A stretch of DNA of 64,000 bases from Planctomycetota bacterium. GTDB taxonomy: Bacteria; Planctomycetota; UBA1135; GCA-002686595. Where the stretch lies: the NCBI GenBank assembly GCA_026692665.1, contig JAPLOF010000063.1:1-64000 (forward strand), read 5' to 3'. A model generated the notes under the pieces. It was not told the DNA's origin and made no database searches. It saw only the letters and a program-made list of their open reading frames with translations. Shown in pieces: positions 19,580-28,887 of the stretch (positions are counted from its first letter, which is position 1; the number at the start of each line of letters is the position of its first letter). The position numbers and the translations under genes are program-made.

Positions 19580-20936
19580 AACGCCAGACCAGGTCGCGCT
19601 GGTCGTCCAGACCGCCGTCGTCGATCCCGTCGGGCCCGACGGACCACAAGAGGACGAGGCCGCCTTCGCCGAATCCCGCGCGGATCGGCTTGCCGTCGAA
19701 CGGGTCGCTCGTCTTGGCCAGGAATTCCAGCAGTTCCTTCGCGTCCGAGCGGAACGCCACGAGCGCGGCACGCGCGAGGACGAGGCGGGCTTCGAGCTGG
19801 TCGGCGGCGGCGACGGCCGAGTCCGGGGCCGAGGACAGCCCCGTCGAGATCGGCGCGAGATGTTCGTCGAGCCAGCCGCGCGGTTCAGACTTCGGGCGCC
19901 GGTACGCGGGCTGGTTCATGCGCTCGATCCGCTCGCGCCAGGCCCGGATGTGGTGCGCCTGGTCGTACGAGACCGTGAGGCTCGTGGGTAGCACCGCCGG
20001 CGGTCCGAACCTCTCCGCGCCAGCGCGCAGGCGCTCGTAGGCGCGATTCCCGAAGGCGCATTCCCCGGCCGCCGCGATCGCGAGGCGCGCGCGCGGACGC
20101 AGCGTCTCCAGGTCCTTCTCGAGCCAGCCCAGATCGGTGTCGCGCGGCAGCCGTGACAGCGACATCTCGAGCATGCCGAGGAGCCGCTGATCGGCGAGGA
20201 TCGTGGCGAGTCCTCCGACGAGGAGTTGCGCGCCCTGGAAGATCCGTGCCACGTCGCGCTGGGCGCGCAGGAGGTCGGGCACGATCTCGGGACGTTCGGA
20301 CCACAGCGCGCGCAGGAGCTCGATCTGGAGCGCGTCGCTCAGCGCGAGGGACTGCGCGACGGGCAGCGTCGGGAACGCCGCGCCGCTCCGTTCGAGACTC
20401 GCGACGACGACGCGGGTGTCGACCGGGCCGTACTGGCCGGCGAGCCGTGCGACCTCGACCTGCGGGGCCGTCCCGAGCGCGAGGAGGCGTACGGCCTCGA
20501 GGCCGCACGGCGGCGCCTCGACGATCCCGTCGCGGGCCGCGAGAACGTCGAGCACGCGCTGGACGGCGGGCGCGCAATCGGCGCGGGCGCAGGCCTCGAG
20601 CTTCGCGAAGGCTTCCTCGGTCTCGGCGCCGAGCTGGCCGCGCTTCGACTGCGCGCGCAGCGCGTCGAACGCGGACGGATCGGCGAGAGCGGACGGCTCC
20701 CAGCGCGTACGCGCCGCAACGAGCTGCGCGAACCACGGCGTCGGCTCGGGCCTCGGGTCCTCGATGCGTCCCAGGTCGGAGGGCAGGACCGGCTGCGCGG
20801 CGGCGGAGAGCGTCAGCAACTCGTCCGCGCGCTGTTTCGCGCCGATCCAGCGCAGCGCGAACGCTCCCACCAGCAGGAACAAGAGGAACGCGACGACCAC
20901 GATGCCGACGATCGCGAGACGCGCGTGCTTCTTCAT
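19566..20936 (-). CDS. Membrane-anchored protein of unknown function with pseudopilin-like C-terminal motif
   Basis: Predicted 456-residue protein with one N-terminal helix (residues 7-30, AIVGIVVVAFLLFLLVGAF) and a large extracytoplasmic alpha-helical region. The last 45 residues read DPFDGKPIRAG, GLVLLWSVGPDGIDDGG and DLVWRFRP. I associate this tail with planctomycete secreted proteins and type II secretion pseudopilins. No prepilin cleavage site is apparent. An alternative GTG start at 20987 would overlap the end of the 17-haem cytochrome gene and add 17 residues. I prefer the ATG at 20936 because it places the helix at the N-terminus. It may be the last gene of the cytochrome operon. Confidence 0.7.
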   Translation of the reverse strand: MKKHARLAIVGIVVVAFLLFLLVGAFALRWIGAKQRADELLTLSAAAQPVLPSDLGRIEDPRPEPTPWFAQLVAARTRWEPSALADPSAFDALRAQSKRGQLGAETEEAFAKLEACARADCAPAVQRVLDVLAARDGIVEAPPCGLEAVRLLALGTAPQVEVARLAGQYGPVDTRVVVASLERSGAAFPTLPVAQSLALSDALQIELLRALWSERPEIVPDLLRAQRDVARIFQGAQLLVGGLATILADQRLLGMLEMSLSRLPRDTDLGWLEKDLETLRPRARLAIAAAGECAFGNRAYERLRAGAERFGPPAVLPTSLTVSYDQAHHIRAWRERIERMNQPAYRRPKSEPRGWLDEHLAPISTGLSSAPDSAVAAADQLEARLVLARAALVAFRSDAKELLEFLAKTSDPFDGKPIRAGFGEGGLVLLWSVGPDGIDDGGLDDQRDLVWRFRPR

Positions 20937-20979
20937 GGGGCGGGAGGATGCGCTGACGTCCGGGTCGGCAGCAAGCCCC

Positions 20980-22365
20980 TCAGTCACCTTGCCCGTTCGG
21001 GTGGCAGTTGTAGCAGGCGGAACTCTGGTACGTGTACCCCTGCACCCGGTTGTGGTGGCTGTTCGTCGTGCGCAGCGAGTGCTCGTGGCAACTGATGCAC
21101 GTGAACTGACGGAACGCGCCCGGGACGGGGTGGCAGTCCTGGCAGGAAAGGCCCGCGTGGTGGCCGTTGAAGATCGGGAACTCGGAGTGATCGAAGGTGC
21201 CGTCGCCCCAGGTCCGCGTGTTGTGGCACTGCTCGCACGAGGTGCCGAAGCCGCTCGTGGCGTGGTTCGGCTGCGTGGTGGCCGCGTATTCGTCCGCGTG
21301 GCAGCGGTTGCAGCCCGTGACGATGCCCGTGTGCGGGAAGTTCCCGCCCTGCCAGCTGTTGACCGTGTGGCACTTCCCGCACTCGGTCGAGTAGCCCTGC
21401 GACACGTGGTCGGGCGCCGAGTTGTACTCGCTGGCGTGGCACGCGATGCAGCCCGTGACGATGCCGGTGTGGGCGAAGTTCGCGCCCTTCCAGCCCTGGA
21501 CGGTGTGGCACTGCGTGCAGTCGGTCGAGTAGTTCAGCGTCACGTGGTTGCGCGCCGACTGGTAGTCGTCGGCGTGGCAGGCGACGCAAGCGCTGTCCAG
21601 GCCGCCGAAGTCGTTCCCCGAGTGACACGCATTGCAGGAGAGGCCCGAGTGTCCGCCCTGCAGCGAGAAGAAGCGGTGGTCGAAGCCGGCGCGCGACCAG
21701 TCGGTCGGCAGGTGGCAGCGCTGGCACGAATCGGTCCATCCCTGGATGGCGTGGTCGGGCTCGACAGCCAGCGCGAGGTCCTTCGCGTGACAGTCGACGC
21801 AGTTCGTGGTGGTGTTCGCGAAGTTCCCGACCTGTGCGCCCGGGTGGCAGGCCCAGCAGGCCGTCGAGGCGTGCGCGCCCACGAGGGGGAAGCGCGTGGT
21901 CGCGTGCTCGGCGATCGCGGCCTTCGGTCGCCAGTCGGTCGCCGCCTCGTCGTGACAGTCCACGCAGGTCGCGCCGAGTCCGCCCTGGTGCACGTCCTCA
22001 TGGCAGCCGATGCAGCCGCGCTGCGCGAAGATCTCGACGGGCCCGCGGTCGTTGTGGCAGCGCAGGCATTCGGCGTTCTGGTGCGCTCCGACGAGCGCGA
22101 GGCCAGCCTGACGCGCGTGGTCGAACGAGAAATCGTCGCGGATCGCGTGCCAGGACGAACCCTCGTGGCACAGCCCGCAGTCGCTCGGGAACGTGTCGTG
22201 GGGGACCACGGGCCCGCGCTCCGCCTGCCACTGCTGCGGCTCGACGGGGTCCCATCCGTTCCGCTTCCCGCCATCGATCGCGCAGGCGAGGAGCCCGAGG
22301 GCCAGCGCGAGGGACAGGATCGCAGCGTGCGCGCGCGGCATTCCGAAGACGATTCGCGGTTGCAT
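20980..22365 (-). CDS. 17-haem c-type cytochrome lipoprotein
   Basis: Predicted 461-residue multihaem cytochrome. I count 17 CxxCH motifs spread evenly along the chain (CGLCH, CLRCH, CIGCH and so on to CYNCH), with additional free histidines that can serve as distal ligands. The N-terminus has a hydrophobic signal ending LALGLLAC, a lipobox, so the mature protein is probably lipid-anchored in the outer membrane. It follows the barrel gene by 8 nt and belongs to the same operon. By analogy with porin-cytochrome conduits it would be the surface-exposed terminal reductase. Localisation and electron acceptor are inferred. Confidence 0.88.
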   Translation of the reverse strand: MQPRIVFGMPRAHAAILSLALALGLLACAIDGGKRNGWDPVEPQQWQAERGPVVPHDTFPSDCGLCHEGSSWHAIRDDFSFDHARQAGLALVGAHQNAECLRCHNDRGPVEIFAQRGCIGCHEDVHQGGLGATCVDCHDEAATDWRPKAAIAEHATTRFPLVGAHASTACWACHPGAQVGNFANTTTNCVDCHAKDLALAVEPDHAIQGWTDSCQRCHLPTDWSRAGFDHRFFSLQGGHSGLSCNACHSGNDFGGLDSACVACHADDYQSARNHVTLNYSTDCTQCHTVQGWKGANFAHTGIVTGCIACHASEYNSAPDHVSQGYSTECGKCHTVNSWQGGNFPHTGIVTGCNRCHADEYAATTQPNHATSGFGTSCEQCHNTRTWGDGTFDHSEFPIFNGHHAGLSCQDCHPVPGAFRQFTCISCHEHSLRTTNSHHNRVQGYTYQSSACYNCHPNGQGD

Positions 22366-22373
22366 GGTGGATC

Positions 22374-24032
22374 TCAGAAGCGGGTCTGGAGCAGGAAACC
22401 GACCGTCCACGAGTCGAGTTCGTCGCCGATCGACCGGTCGCCGACGAACGAGAGGTCCCAGTGGTCCGAGAGCGGCACGTCGACGGTACCGAACAGCGAG
22501 TGCTGGGCCAGCTGGTCGTCCTCGCCGCCGTAGTCCTTCTGCGAGAACCAGAAGGACTGCAGCCCGAGGCTGACGTTGGTGGACCCGAACGTGTCGCGGG
22601 CTTGCAGCCGCGCGCCCGGGCCGGAGCTGTACGAGCCGTCGGCGTACTGGAGGGTGGCGGCGAGCGAGCTTCGCGCGCCGAACAGCTCGGAGAACGTGGC
22701 CCCGATCTCGCCGTTCACTCCGTCGTCGGCCTCGTCGCTCCACTGCTCGATGCGCGCATCGAGGCGCGTCCGCTGTCCGACCGTGGTCCAGCCGTTCAGG
22801 CCGATGCGGTCGACGACGCTGTTCCGCACGTCGTCGGCGCGGCGCGCCAGGAACTCGTCGCGCAGGATCTCGGGGATGCGTTGCTCGCTGAGGAAGAGAC
22901 CCACGCCCGCGCCCGGGGTCGGGGTCCACGTGCCCGAGAAACGCGCCTGGGTGAGCTCGGGCCCGGATCCCTTGATCGTGTCCGCGGAGTCGTAGAGGTC
23001 GACCCAGGCCGCTGCGCGCAGCGAGAGTTCTTCCGACGGCCGCGCCTCGGCGTCGAGGACGAAGAGGTTGCGGTCCTGCTCCCCGTCGTGCCACGTGTTC
23101 TGGTACGCGATCCCGACGCTGTTCTGGCGCTTCACGTCGAACGCGTGGCGGTAGTGGATCGCGGCCTGCAGGTCCTGGAACGACATGCGATCCGGGAACG
23201 GCTCGGGCATCCAGCCGACGGACGCTCCGAACTCGGAGCCGCCGTCGGTCCGGTGGTTCCATTCGCCACCGTCGAGCAGGCCCAGCTCGGGAACCCCGGC
23301 CTGCATGAATCGACCGACGAGGAACTGGTTCGGGCGATCCACCGTGCCGCCGACCTGATACGAGAAGCGGTCGAGGCGGACGCGCGTGTCGTCGTACTGG
23401 TACAGGCCATCGTCGCTCCCGACGTCGCTCATCCGCGTGAAGGCCTCCGCGTCGAGTCGCAGCGCGCCGCCGTCGCCGAACGGGTTCTCGAGCGTCATGT
23501 CCGTGCCGACGGCGGCGAGCCCGTAGTTCCGGTCGCCCTGCGCGTCCCACGTGCCGTCGTATCGCAACCAGGCTCGGCCGAAGAGCCGCGACTCGCGCTC
23601 CTCGGGAGTGATCGCGAAGGCGGGGGCGAGAAGCGGCCGATCCTTGTCCCAGGACTCGGGCGCCTGCGTCCAGGGCGGGTGGTCGACCGGCGGCTTCCCC
23701 AGGTCGCCGCGGCCTGCCTGCGACGCGCCGGGGCGCGAGTCGGGCACGACCACCTCGCCCCGCGATCCGAGGGACGGACGCGCGGAGAGCGGATCCAGCT
23801 CGACGCGCGCGCTGTTCGCGGAGACGTTGCGGATGGTGCCGTTCGCGATCGCGCCGGAATCCAGGCGGAATTGGACGCGATCGCCGTCGGCGAGGCCGTT
23901 CGCGGATCCACGGTCGACGTAGACGGTCGAGCCGGCGGCGCTCGTCACGCGGATCTCGATGCGCACGTCGTCCGCTCTCGCGAAGCTCCCGAGCAGGAGG
24001 ATCGCCAGAGCGCCGTACGGGAAGGCCTTCAT
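22374..24032 (-). CDS. Outer-membrane beta-barrel protein of the cytochrome locus
   Basis: Predicted 552-residue exported protein. A signal peptide (MKAFPYGALAILLLGSFARA) is followed by a short domain (VDRGSANGLADGDRV, like a SH3-type or FlgT-like fold). A long region of alternating amphipathic strands then ends in FLLQTRF, whose terminal Phe is typical of barrels inserted by the BAM machinery. GGAGGA lies at good spacing before the ATG. The ATG overlaps the stop of the 26-haem cytochrome by 1 nt. It has no obvious sequence match that I recall to MtrB. The role as the porin sleeve of an electron conduit is inferred from its position between two multihaem cytochromes. Confidence 0.8.
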   Translation of the reverse strand: MKAFPYGALAILLLGSFARADDVRIEIRVTSAAGSTVYVDRGSANGLADGDRVQFRLDSGAIANGTIRNVSANSARVELDPLSARPSLGSRGEVVVPDSRPGASQAGRGDLGKPPVDHPPWTQAPESWDKDRPLLAPAFAITPEERESRLFGRAWLRYDGTWDAQGDRNYGLAAVGTDMTLENPFGDGGALRLDAEAFTRMSDVGSDDGLYQYDDTRVRLDRFSYQVGGTVDRPNQFLVGRFMQAGVPELGLLDGGEWNHRTDGGSEFGASVGWMPEPFPDRMSFQDLQAAIHYRHAFDVKRQNSVGIAYQNTWHDGEQDRNLFVLDAEARPSEELSLRAAAWVDLYDSADTIKGSGPELTQARFSGTWTPTPGAGVGLFLSEQRIPEILRDEFLARRADDVRNSVVDRIGLNGWTTVGQRTRLDARIEQWSDEADDGVNGEIGATFSELFGARSSLAATLQYADGSYSSGPGARLQARDTFGSTNVSLGLQSFWFSQKDYGGEDDQLAQHSLFGTVDVPLSDHWDLSFVGDRSIGDELDSWTVGFLLQTRF

Positions 24033-26386
24033 CACTGTCCTCCTCTGCGTGCAGCGTGACAGTCGCCGCACACGACGCCCAGCGGCTTGTAGCGGACCGC
24101 GCTGCCGCCGCCGGGAAGCGGCCACGGCACGTGGCAAGCGCTGCACGCGAGCTTCGCGTGCGTCGTATCGAGCGCGAAGCGCGCGTCGTGTTGGTGGTCG
24201 AAGTCCAGGGCCAGGAAGCTCGGCGCCGTGGCGTGGCACTGTGCGCAGTCGGTGGATCCGCCGCGCGCGAACTGTCCCGCGTGCGGATCGGCATGGCAGT
24301 CGGCGCAGCGTGTGCCGGGCGCGCGGCCGTAGGTTGCGGCCTGCGCGGTCGCGGCGCCGTCCCGGGGATGGCAGCTCGCGCACTCCGCCTTGGAGTGGGC
24401 GCCGGTCAGCTCGAACCGCGTCCACGTCGCGTGGTCGAACGCACCCGGGAGCGGCACCGCGAACGAATCCGTCGAGTGGCAGCGCGCGCAGCTCGCGCGG
24501 CCCGTGACGTTGCGCGGCCGGCCGGGTCCGTCGAAGACGCCCGCGTGCACGTCCGCGTGGCACGTCGAGCACTCCTGGAACGAGCCGTCTCCGGCGTGGA
24601 TCGTCCTTCGAGTCGCCGGGACCACGCTGCCCGGTCCGATCACCGACGCGTCCGTGGCCCGCGGCGCATGGCACGCGTCGCACGCGGCGCGCCCGTGCGC
24701 GCCCTCGAGCGCGAACCCCGCCCAGCGCGCGTGATCGAAGTCGCCGCGCGCGACCTCGAACCCGTGGGGCGTGTGGCAGGTCGTGCAGGCCGGCGCCTCG
24801 GGGCGTCGCGCGAAGAATCCGCCGTGCGGGTCCACGTGACAGGTGGCGCAGTCGTCCCGTGGCCCGGGGTACGACTCCGCGACGGTTCCGAAGCTGCGCC
24901 CGCGGTCGTCGGCGACGGAGCGTCGGGCGTGGCACGCATCGCAGCGCGATTCGGCGTGAGCCCCGACCAGCGGGTATCCCGTCCAGCGCGCGTGGTCGAA
25001 GCTCGCCGAACTCGCTCCGGAGAAACTCGACGTCGTGTGGCACGCGGAGCAGTCCTCGGCGCGGCCGCGCGCTTCCGGATCGGCGGCGGACTGCGCGAAG
25101 AACCCCGCGTGCGCGTCGGCGTGGCAGGCGGAGCAGCGGGTGTCCGTCCCGTGGAAGGCGCGCGGCTCGCGCCCGACCTGCGGGTGACAATCCCGACACG
25201 CCGCATCCGCGTGCCGGCCCGTCAGCGCGAACTTCGTGAGCGCGTGCTGCTCGACGCCGAACGTGGGCGGGTCGAACCTCTCGCGCGCGTGGCAGGCGAG
25301 GCATCCCTTCTCTGCGAACGGCCCCGCGCCGAACTGTCCGCCGTGCGGGTCCGCGTGGCACGCGGCGCAGGCGTCGGGTGATCGGCCCGGGTGCGAGACG
25401 CGGTAGTCGGCGAACGCCTCGGCGTGCGCGCCGGGCGCCGCGAGACGCGGGTGGCAGGACGTGCACGCCGCCTGGTCGTGGGGCGGATCCAGCGCGAAGC
25501 CCGTCGCCGCGTGGTCCGCCGGACTGAGCGGCAGCGCGCGCTGGAACGACCCGCCTTCGATCGTGTGGCAGCCGACGCAGGACGCGCCGGCCTGCACGGA
25601 GAGCCGCGCGGCGACCGCCTGGACGAAGGGGGCCGCGTGCGGCGACGCGTGGCACGCCTCGCAGGTCCGGGCCGGGCGCGTCGCCTCCTCGCTGCCGCCC
25701 GCCTCGATCGCGAACTCCGTTCCGCGCGGGTGGCACGCGACGCAGCCCGCACGCCCGTGGGCGCCCGCGAGAGCGAACGTGGCGGGGTGCTGGAACTCCG
25801 CGACCTTGGCGAAGGGCTCGGTCTCGCCGTGGCACGAGCGGCAGTCCGCGAGCTTTCCCGCGTGCGGATCGTCGTGGCAGCTCGCGCAGGCCTGCGACTC
25901 GCCGAGGAACCGGTGGGCGCCGTCGGCCAGCAGGACGGCGTCCGCGTTCTCGTGGCAGGCCCTGCAGGCGAGACCGCGGGTGTGGTCTCCGGAGAGTTCG
26001 AAACCGAGCGCTTCGTGCGCGTACTTCGAGCGATCGGAGACGCCGGCCAGCGCGAACGCACCCGCGCCGGCCAGCTCGAACTCGGCGCCGTGGTGCTCGG
26101 AATGGCACCGGCCGCAGCGCGCAGCCTCGCTGAGGGTCCCGTGGAAGCCCGTGCTGTTCGCGACCTGGGCCTCGACGTCCGCGTGGCAGGCGGCGCAGGC
26201 CGCCCGCAACTCGGCCGGCGATCCGCCGTGACAGACCTCGCAGTCGTCGCCGTCGATCCCGGCGGAGATCGCGTGGACCGAGCTGATCGGACCGGGCGAA
26301 GCCGCACGCGTGTCCCACAGAGCGAGCGAAATCGCGAGGCACGCGGACGCGATCCCGACCCAGAGTCCTGCCTTGCCGGGTTTCAT
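24032..26386 (-). CDS. 26-haem c-type cytochrome, exported
   Basis: Predicted 784-residue protein with an N-terminal signal or anchor (LWVGIASACLAISLALW) and 26 CxxCH motifs by my count. The spacing is regular: blocks of about 35-50 residues each contain one CxxCH followed by DPHAG- or DHARW-like segments that carry extra histidines. The repeated blocks suggest expansion by internal duplication of a two- or three-haem unit. The start overlaps the stop of the upstream oxidoreductase (ATGA). Its size fits a long periplasm-spanning electron wire. The barrel and the 17-haem lipoprotein follow directly. Confidence 0.9.
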   Translation of the reverse strand: MKPGKAGLWVGIASACLAISLALWDTRAASPGPISSVHAISAGIDGDDCEVCHGGSPAELRAACAACHADVEAQVANSTGFHGTLSEAARCGRCHSEHHGAEFELAGAGAFALAGVSDRSKYAHEALGFELSGDHTRGLACRACHENADAVLLADGAHRFLGESQACASCHDDPHAGKLADCRSCHGETEPFAKVAEFQHPATFALAGAHGRAGCVACHPRGTEFAIEAGGSEEATRPARTCEACHASPHAAPFVQAVAARLSVQAGASCVGCHTIEGGSFQRALPLSPADHAATGFALDPPHDQAACTSCHPRLAAPGAHAEAFADYRVSHPGRSPDACAACHADPHGGQFGAGPFAEKGCLACHARERFDPPTFGVEQHALTKFALTGRHADAACRDCHPQVGREPRAFHGTDTRCSACHADAHAGFFAQSAADPEARGRAEDCSACHTTSSFSGASSASFDHARWTGYPLVGAHAESRCDACHARRSVADDRGRSFGTVAESYPGPRDDCATCHVDPHGGFFARRPEAPACTTCHTPHGFEVARGDFDHARWAGFALEGAHGRAACDACHAPRATDASVIGPGSVVPATRRTIHAGDGSFQECSTCHADVHAGVFDGPGRPRNVTGRASCARCHSTDSFAVPLPGAFDHATWTRFELTGAHSKAECASCHPRDGAATAQAATYGRAPGTRCADCHADPHAGQFARGGSTDCAQCHATAPSFLALDFDHQHDARFALDTTHAKLACSACHVPWPLPGGGSAVRYKPLGVVCGDCHAARRGGQ

Positions 26387-28671
26387 GAGCCGAGGTGCGC
26401 GTAGCGCAGGGCGAGGAACACGTGCCAACCGGCGATCAACACCATGAACAGCGCGGCCCAGCGGTGGAACCAGCGCCAGGATGCGAGGATCGCACGCAGG
26501 TCCTCGTAGTGCGACGCCATCAGCGCCGTGTACTGCGCGCGACGGGCGAGCTCGGACATGCGCTCGATGTGGTCGGTCGCGACGCCCTCCGCCCGCGCCG
26601 AAGCGCGCAGCGCCGCGATGCGCTTCCTCGCGGCCCGCTGGCTCGTGACGAGGGCGTGGATCCGATTCACGAGCGAGCCCTGCCAGCGCTCCTCCGTCAC
26701 GACGCGCTCGACCTCGGCGCGGAGCGACTCGGCATATCCGCCGCGGCCGCGGTCCCACTCCGCGGACAGCGCCGTCAGCTGGGTGCGGACTTCGTCCAGC
26801 TCCAGCTCGCGCCCGTTGGCCGCGCGCGGGACGAACGAATACAGATAGCGCCCGATCGCGCCCGTCAGGACGAGGAACGCCATGGCCCAGGCCGCGTGCC
26901 CGCCGACGGTGGAGCGCGGGGCCATGGCGCCGTGCACGAGCACGAGCAGCAGTGCCCCGATCCCGGTCACGACGTGCGACGTCATCCATGCGCGCAGGGA
27001 TCCCGGGATCCACTCGAACCGCGCCGAACGCCGCGCCAGGTAGGAGAGGTTCGCCAGCACCAGCGCCGCCGCGGCGATCCCGCACGTGAGACCGATCGAC
27101 CCCGTCGGTCCGAGCCGTGCGTGGTCGGGATGGTGCGGCCTGTCGAGGTTCGAGGCCATGTAGTAGTCGGCGTGCACCACGACCCAGACGAGGACCGCCA
27201 CCGCGAGCGCGAGTGCCACGCACAGCGCCGGCACGAGGCCGGTGCCCTGCTCGGCCAGTTGCGGCGCTTCCTCACGCTGCCTCGGATCGAGCGAGACTCC
27301 GGACGCCTCGAGGACCTCCGTGGGAGGGGTGCCGCCCGCGAACACGAAGACCTCGTCGTTCGGTACGGCCTTGGCCGTTCCGTCGCGGAGTCGCAGCGAG
27401 ACGGAATCGGGCCCGATGGCGAGCACCTCGCTCCCGAACAGGGCGGTCAGCGATCCGTCGCGCAGCGCTTCGGCGACGCGCGTCTCGTTGCGCGACTTGA
27501 GCCGGAAGAACGCGTCCTTGCGGTAGGAGATCGCGACCTGGTTCCCGGGTTGCTCCGCGAGGCCGACCGCGGCTTCCACCGCGCTGTCGCCTCCGCCGAC
27601 GACCAGGATGCGGCGCCCCTGGTAGGAGTGCGCGTCGAGCAGCGAGTAGGCGACCTTCGGGAGCTCCTCGCCCGGGATCCCGAGTCGACGCGGCGTCCCG
27701 CGACGGCCAAGCGCGAGCACCACGGACCGCGCGTCCACGTGACCCGTCTGCGTGTGGACGCGGAGCGTGCCGTCCTCGAGGCGTTCGACGCGCGTGAACT
27801 GCTGGCCGTGCTGGATGGGCAGCTCGTGCTGGCGCGCGACGCGCTGCCACATCTCGATGAGCTCCTCCTTGGAGTAGCTCGTGCGCGACAGCCGGCCGAC
27901 GAGCGGCAGTTCGACGGGCTGCGTCATGACGAGCTTGCGCCGCGGGTACTTCGCGACCGTCCCGCCGAGCTCGTCCTGTTCCAGCGTGGTGAATGCGAGC
28001 CCCAGCTCCTTGGCGCGCAGCGAGCACGCGATGCCGGCCGGGCCGGCGCCCACGATCACGAGGTCGATGACCCGCGAATCCTCGGGCAACTCGGCGACGG
28101 CGACTCCGCCGCCAGCCTGTCCCTGCACGTGGCGTCGGATCGCGGGCGCGGCGTGCAACCGCGAGCGGCGGGCGGCCTGGTCCGCCGCGGCGGTCCCCTG
28201 CGTGATGGCGGTCCGGACGAGCGCATAACCCGTGACCTCCCCGGCGAGGAAGAGACCGGGAACGTGCGGCGACTCGAGGTTCTCCCGCAGCACGGGCAGG
28301 TCGCGCCGGTCGCTGACGTCGCCGAGGGTCAGGGCGATGGCGCCGACCGGGCACTCGGCCGCGCACCGGCCATGGCCGACGCAGCGCGCGCCGTGGACGA
28401 CGACCGCCTGGCCGTGCACGAGCTCCAGCACGCCCTCCTCGGGGCAGGCCGCGACGCAGGTCCCGCAGCCGATGCAGCGCGAGAGGTCGATGTGGGGGTG
28501 CTGGAGCCGGGCCTGGTGGCTGCCCGTCGTCCGCGCCTTGTCGCGCTCCGCGAGCGTGTGGCGCAGATGACCCTTCGCCGCGCGCCGGGCCGCGGTCAGC
28601 GCAAGTGCCGTGGCCAGTCCGAGGACGATCGCGCTGAGGAGGATCCAGACCAAGGCGTACGCGCTGAGCAA
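26383..28671 (-). CDS. Ferredoxin-flavoprotein-cytochrome b-like membrane oxidoreductase fusion
   Basis: Predicted 762-residue fusion. An N-terminal helix is followed by a bacterial ferredoxin module with CIGCGTCVAACP and CVGHGRCAAECP. The latter has His where the second Cys of a 4Fe-4S motif is expected. A thioredoxin-reductase-like FAD/NAD(P) domain follows (VGAGPAG; VVGGGDSAVEAA; a late FVFAGGTPP). The C-terminal third has four or five transmembrane helices with conserved His residues (SHVVTG, LVHGA, WRWFHRW, GWHVFL) resembling a haem-b membrane domain. The start is a TTG at 28671, since no ATG fits. It heads the cytochrome operon and is likely the electron-input enzyme. Confidence 0.85.
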   Translation of the reverse strand: MLSAYALVWILLSAIVLGLATALALTAARRAAKGHLRHTLAERDKARTTGSHQARLQHPHIDLSRCIGCGTCVAACPEEGVLELVHGQAVVVHGARCVGHGRCAAECPVGAIALTLGDVSDRRDLPVLRENLESPHVPGLFLAGEVTGYALVRTAITQGTAAADQAARRSRLHAAPAIRRHVQGQAGGGVAVAELPEDSRVIDLVIVGAGPAGIACSLRAKELGLAFTTLEQDELGGTVAKYPRRKLVMTQPVELPLVGRLSRTSYSKEELIEMWQRVARQHELPIQHGQQFTRVERLEDGTLRVHTQTGHVDARSVVLALGRRGTPRRLGIPGEELPKVAYSLLDAHSYQGRRILVVGGGDSAVEAAVGLAEQPGNQVAISYRKDAFFRLKSRNETRVAEALRDGSLTALFGSEVLAIGPDSVSLRLRDGTAKAVPNDEVFVFAGGTPPTEVLEASGVSLDPRQREEAPQLAEQGTGLVPALCVALALAVAVLVWVVVHADYYMASNLDRPHHPDHARLGPTGSIGLTCGIAAAALVLANLSYLARRSARFEWIPGSLRAWMTSHVVTGIGALLLVLVHGAMAPRSTVGGHAAWAMAFLVLTGAIGRYLYSFVPRAANGRELELDEVRTQLTALSAEWDRGRGGYAESLRAEVERVVTEERWQGSLVNRIHALVTSQRAARKRIAALRASARAEGVATDHIERMSELARRAQYTALMASHYEDLRAILASWRWFHRWAALFMVLIAGWHVFLALRYAHLGS

Positions 28672-28887
28672 GTGCTGTACCGGCCGCGATCCTGGACGAA
28701 CCTGGAGGTTGCGTCACGCCGACCGACACCGGGGGATCGACGGGATCCCAGGGAGAATCCAGTCCGTTCGGGATCCGTGCGCAAGAGCGCCGTCGTGCGG
28801 CAGGCCGGGCCGCGGTGCCGGTCCCTTGGCCGCCGTCCGGCTGCGGTCCAGGAACTGGACGTGGATCGTCCAGGCCCCGGACTCGGC

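Noticed and set aside
24032-26386. Repeated CxxCH-coding blocks as a DNA tandem repeat or CRISPR-like array.
   Set aside because: The repetition is at protein level with variable spacing and diverged DNA, as expected of a multihaem cytochrome.
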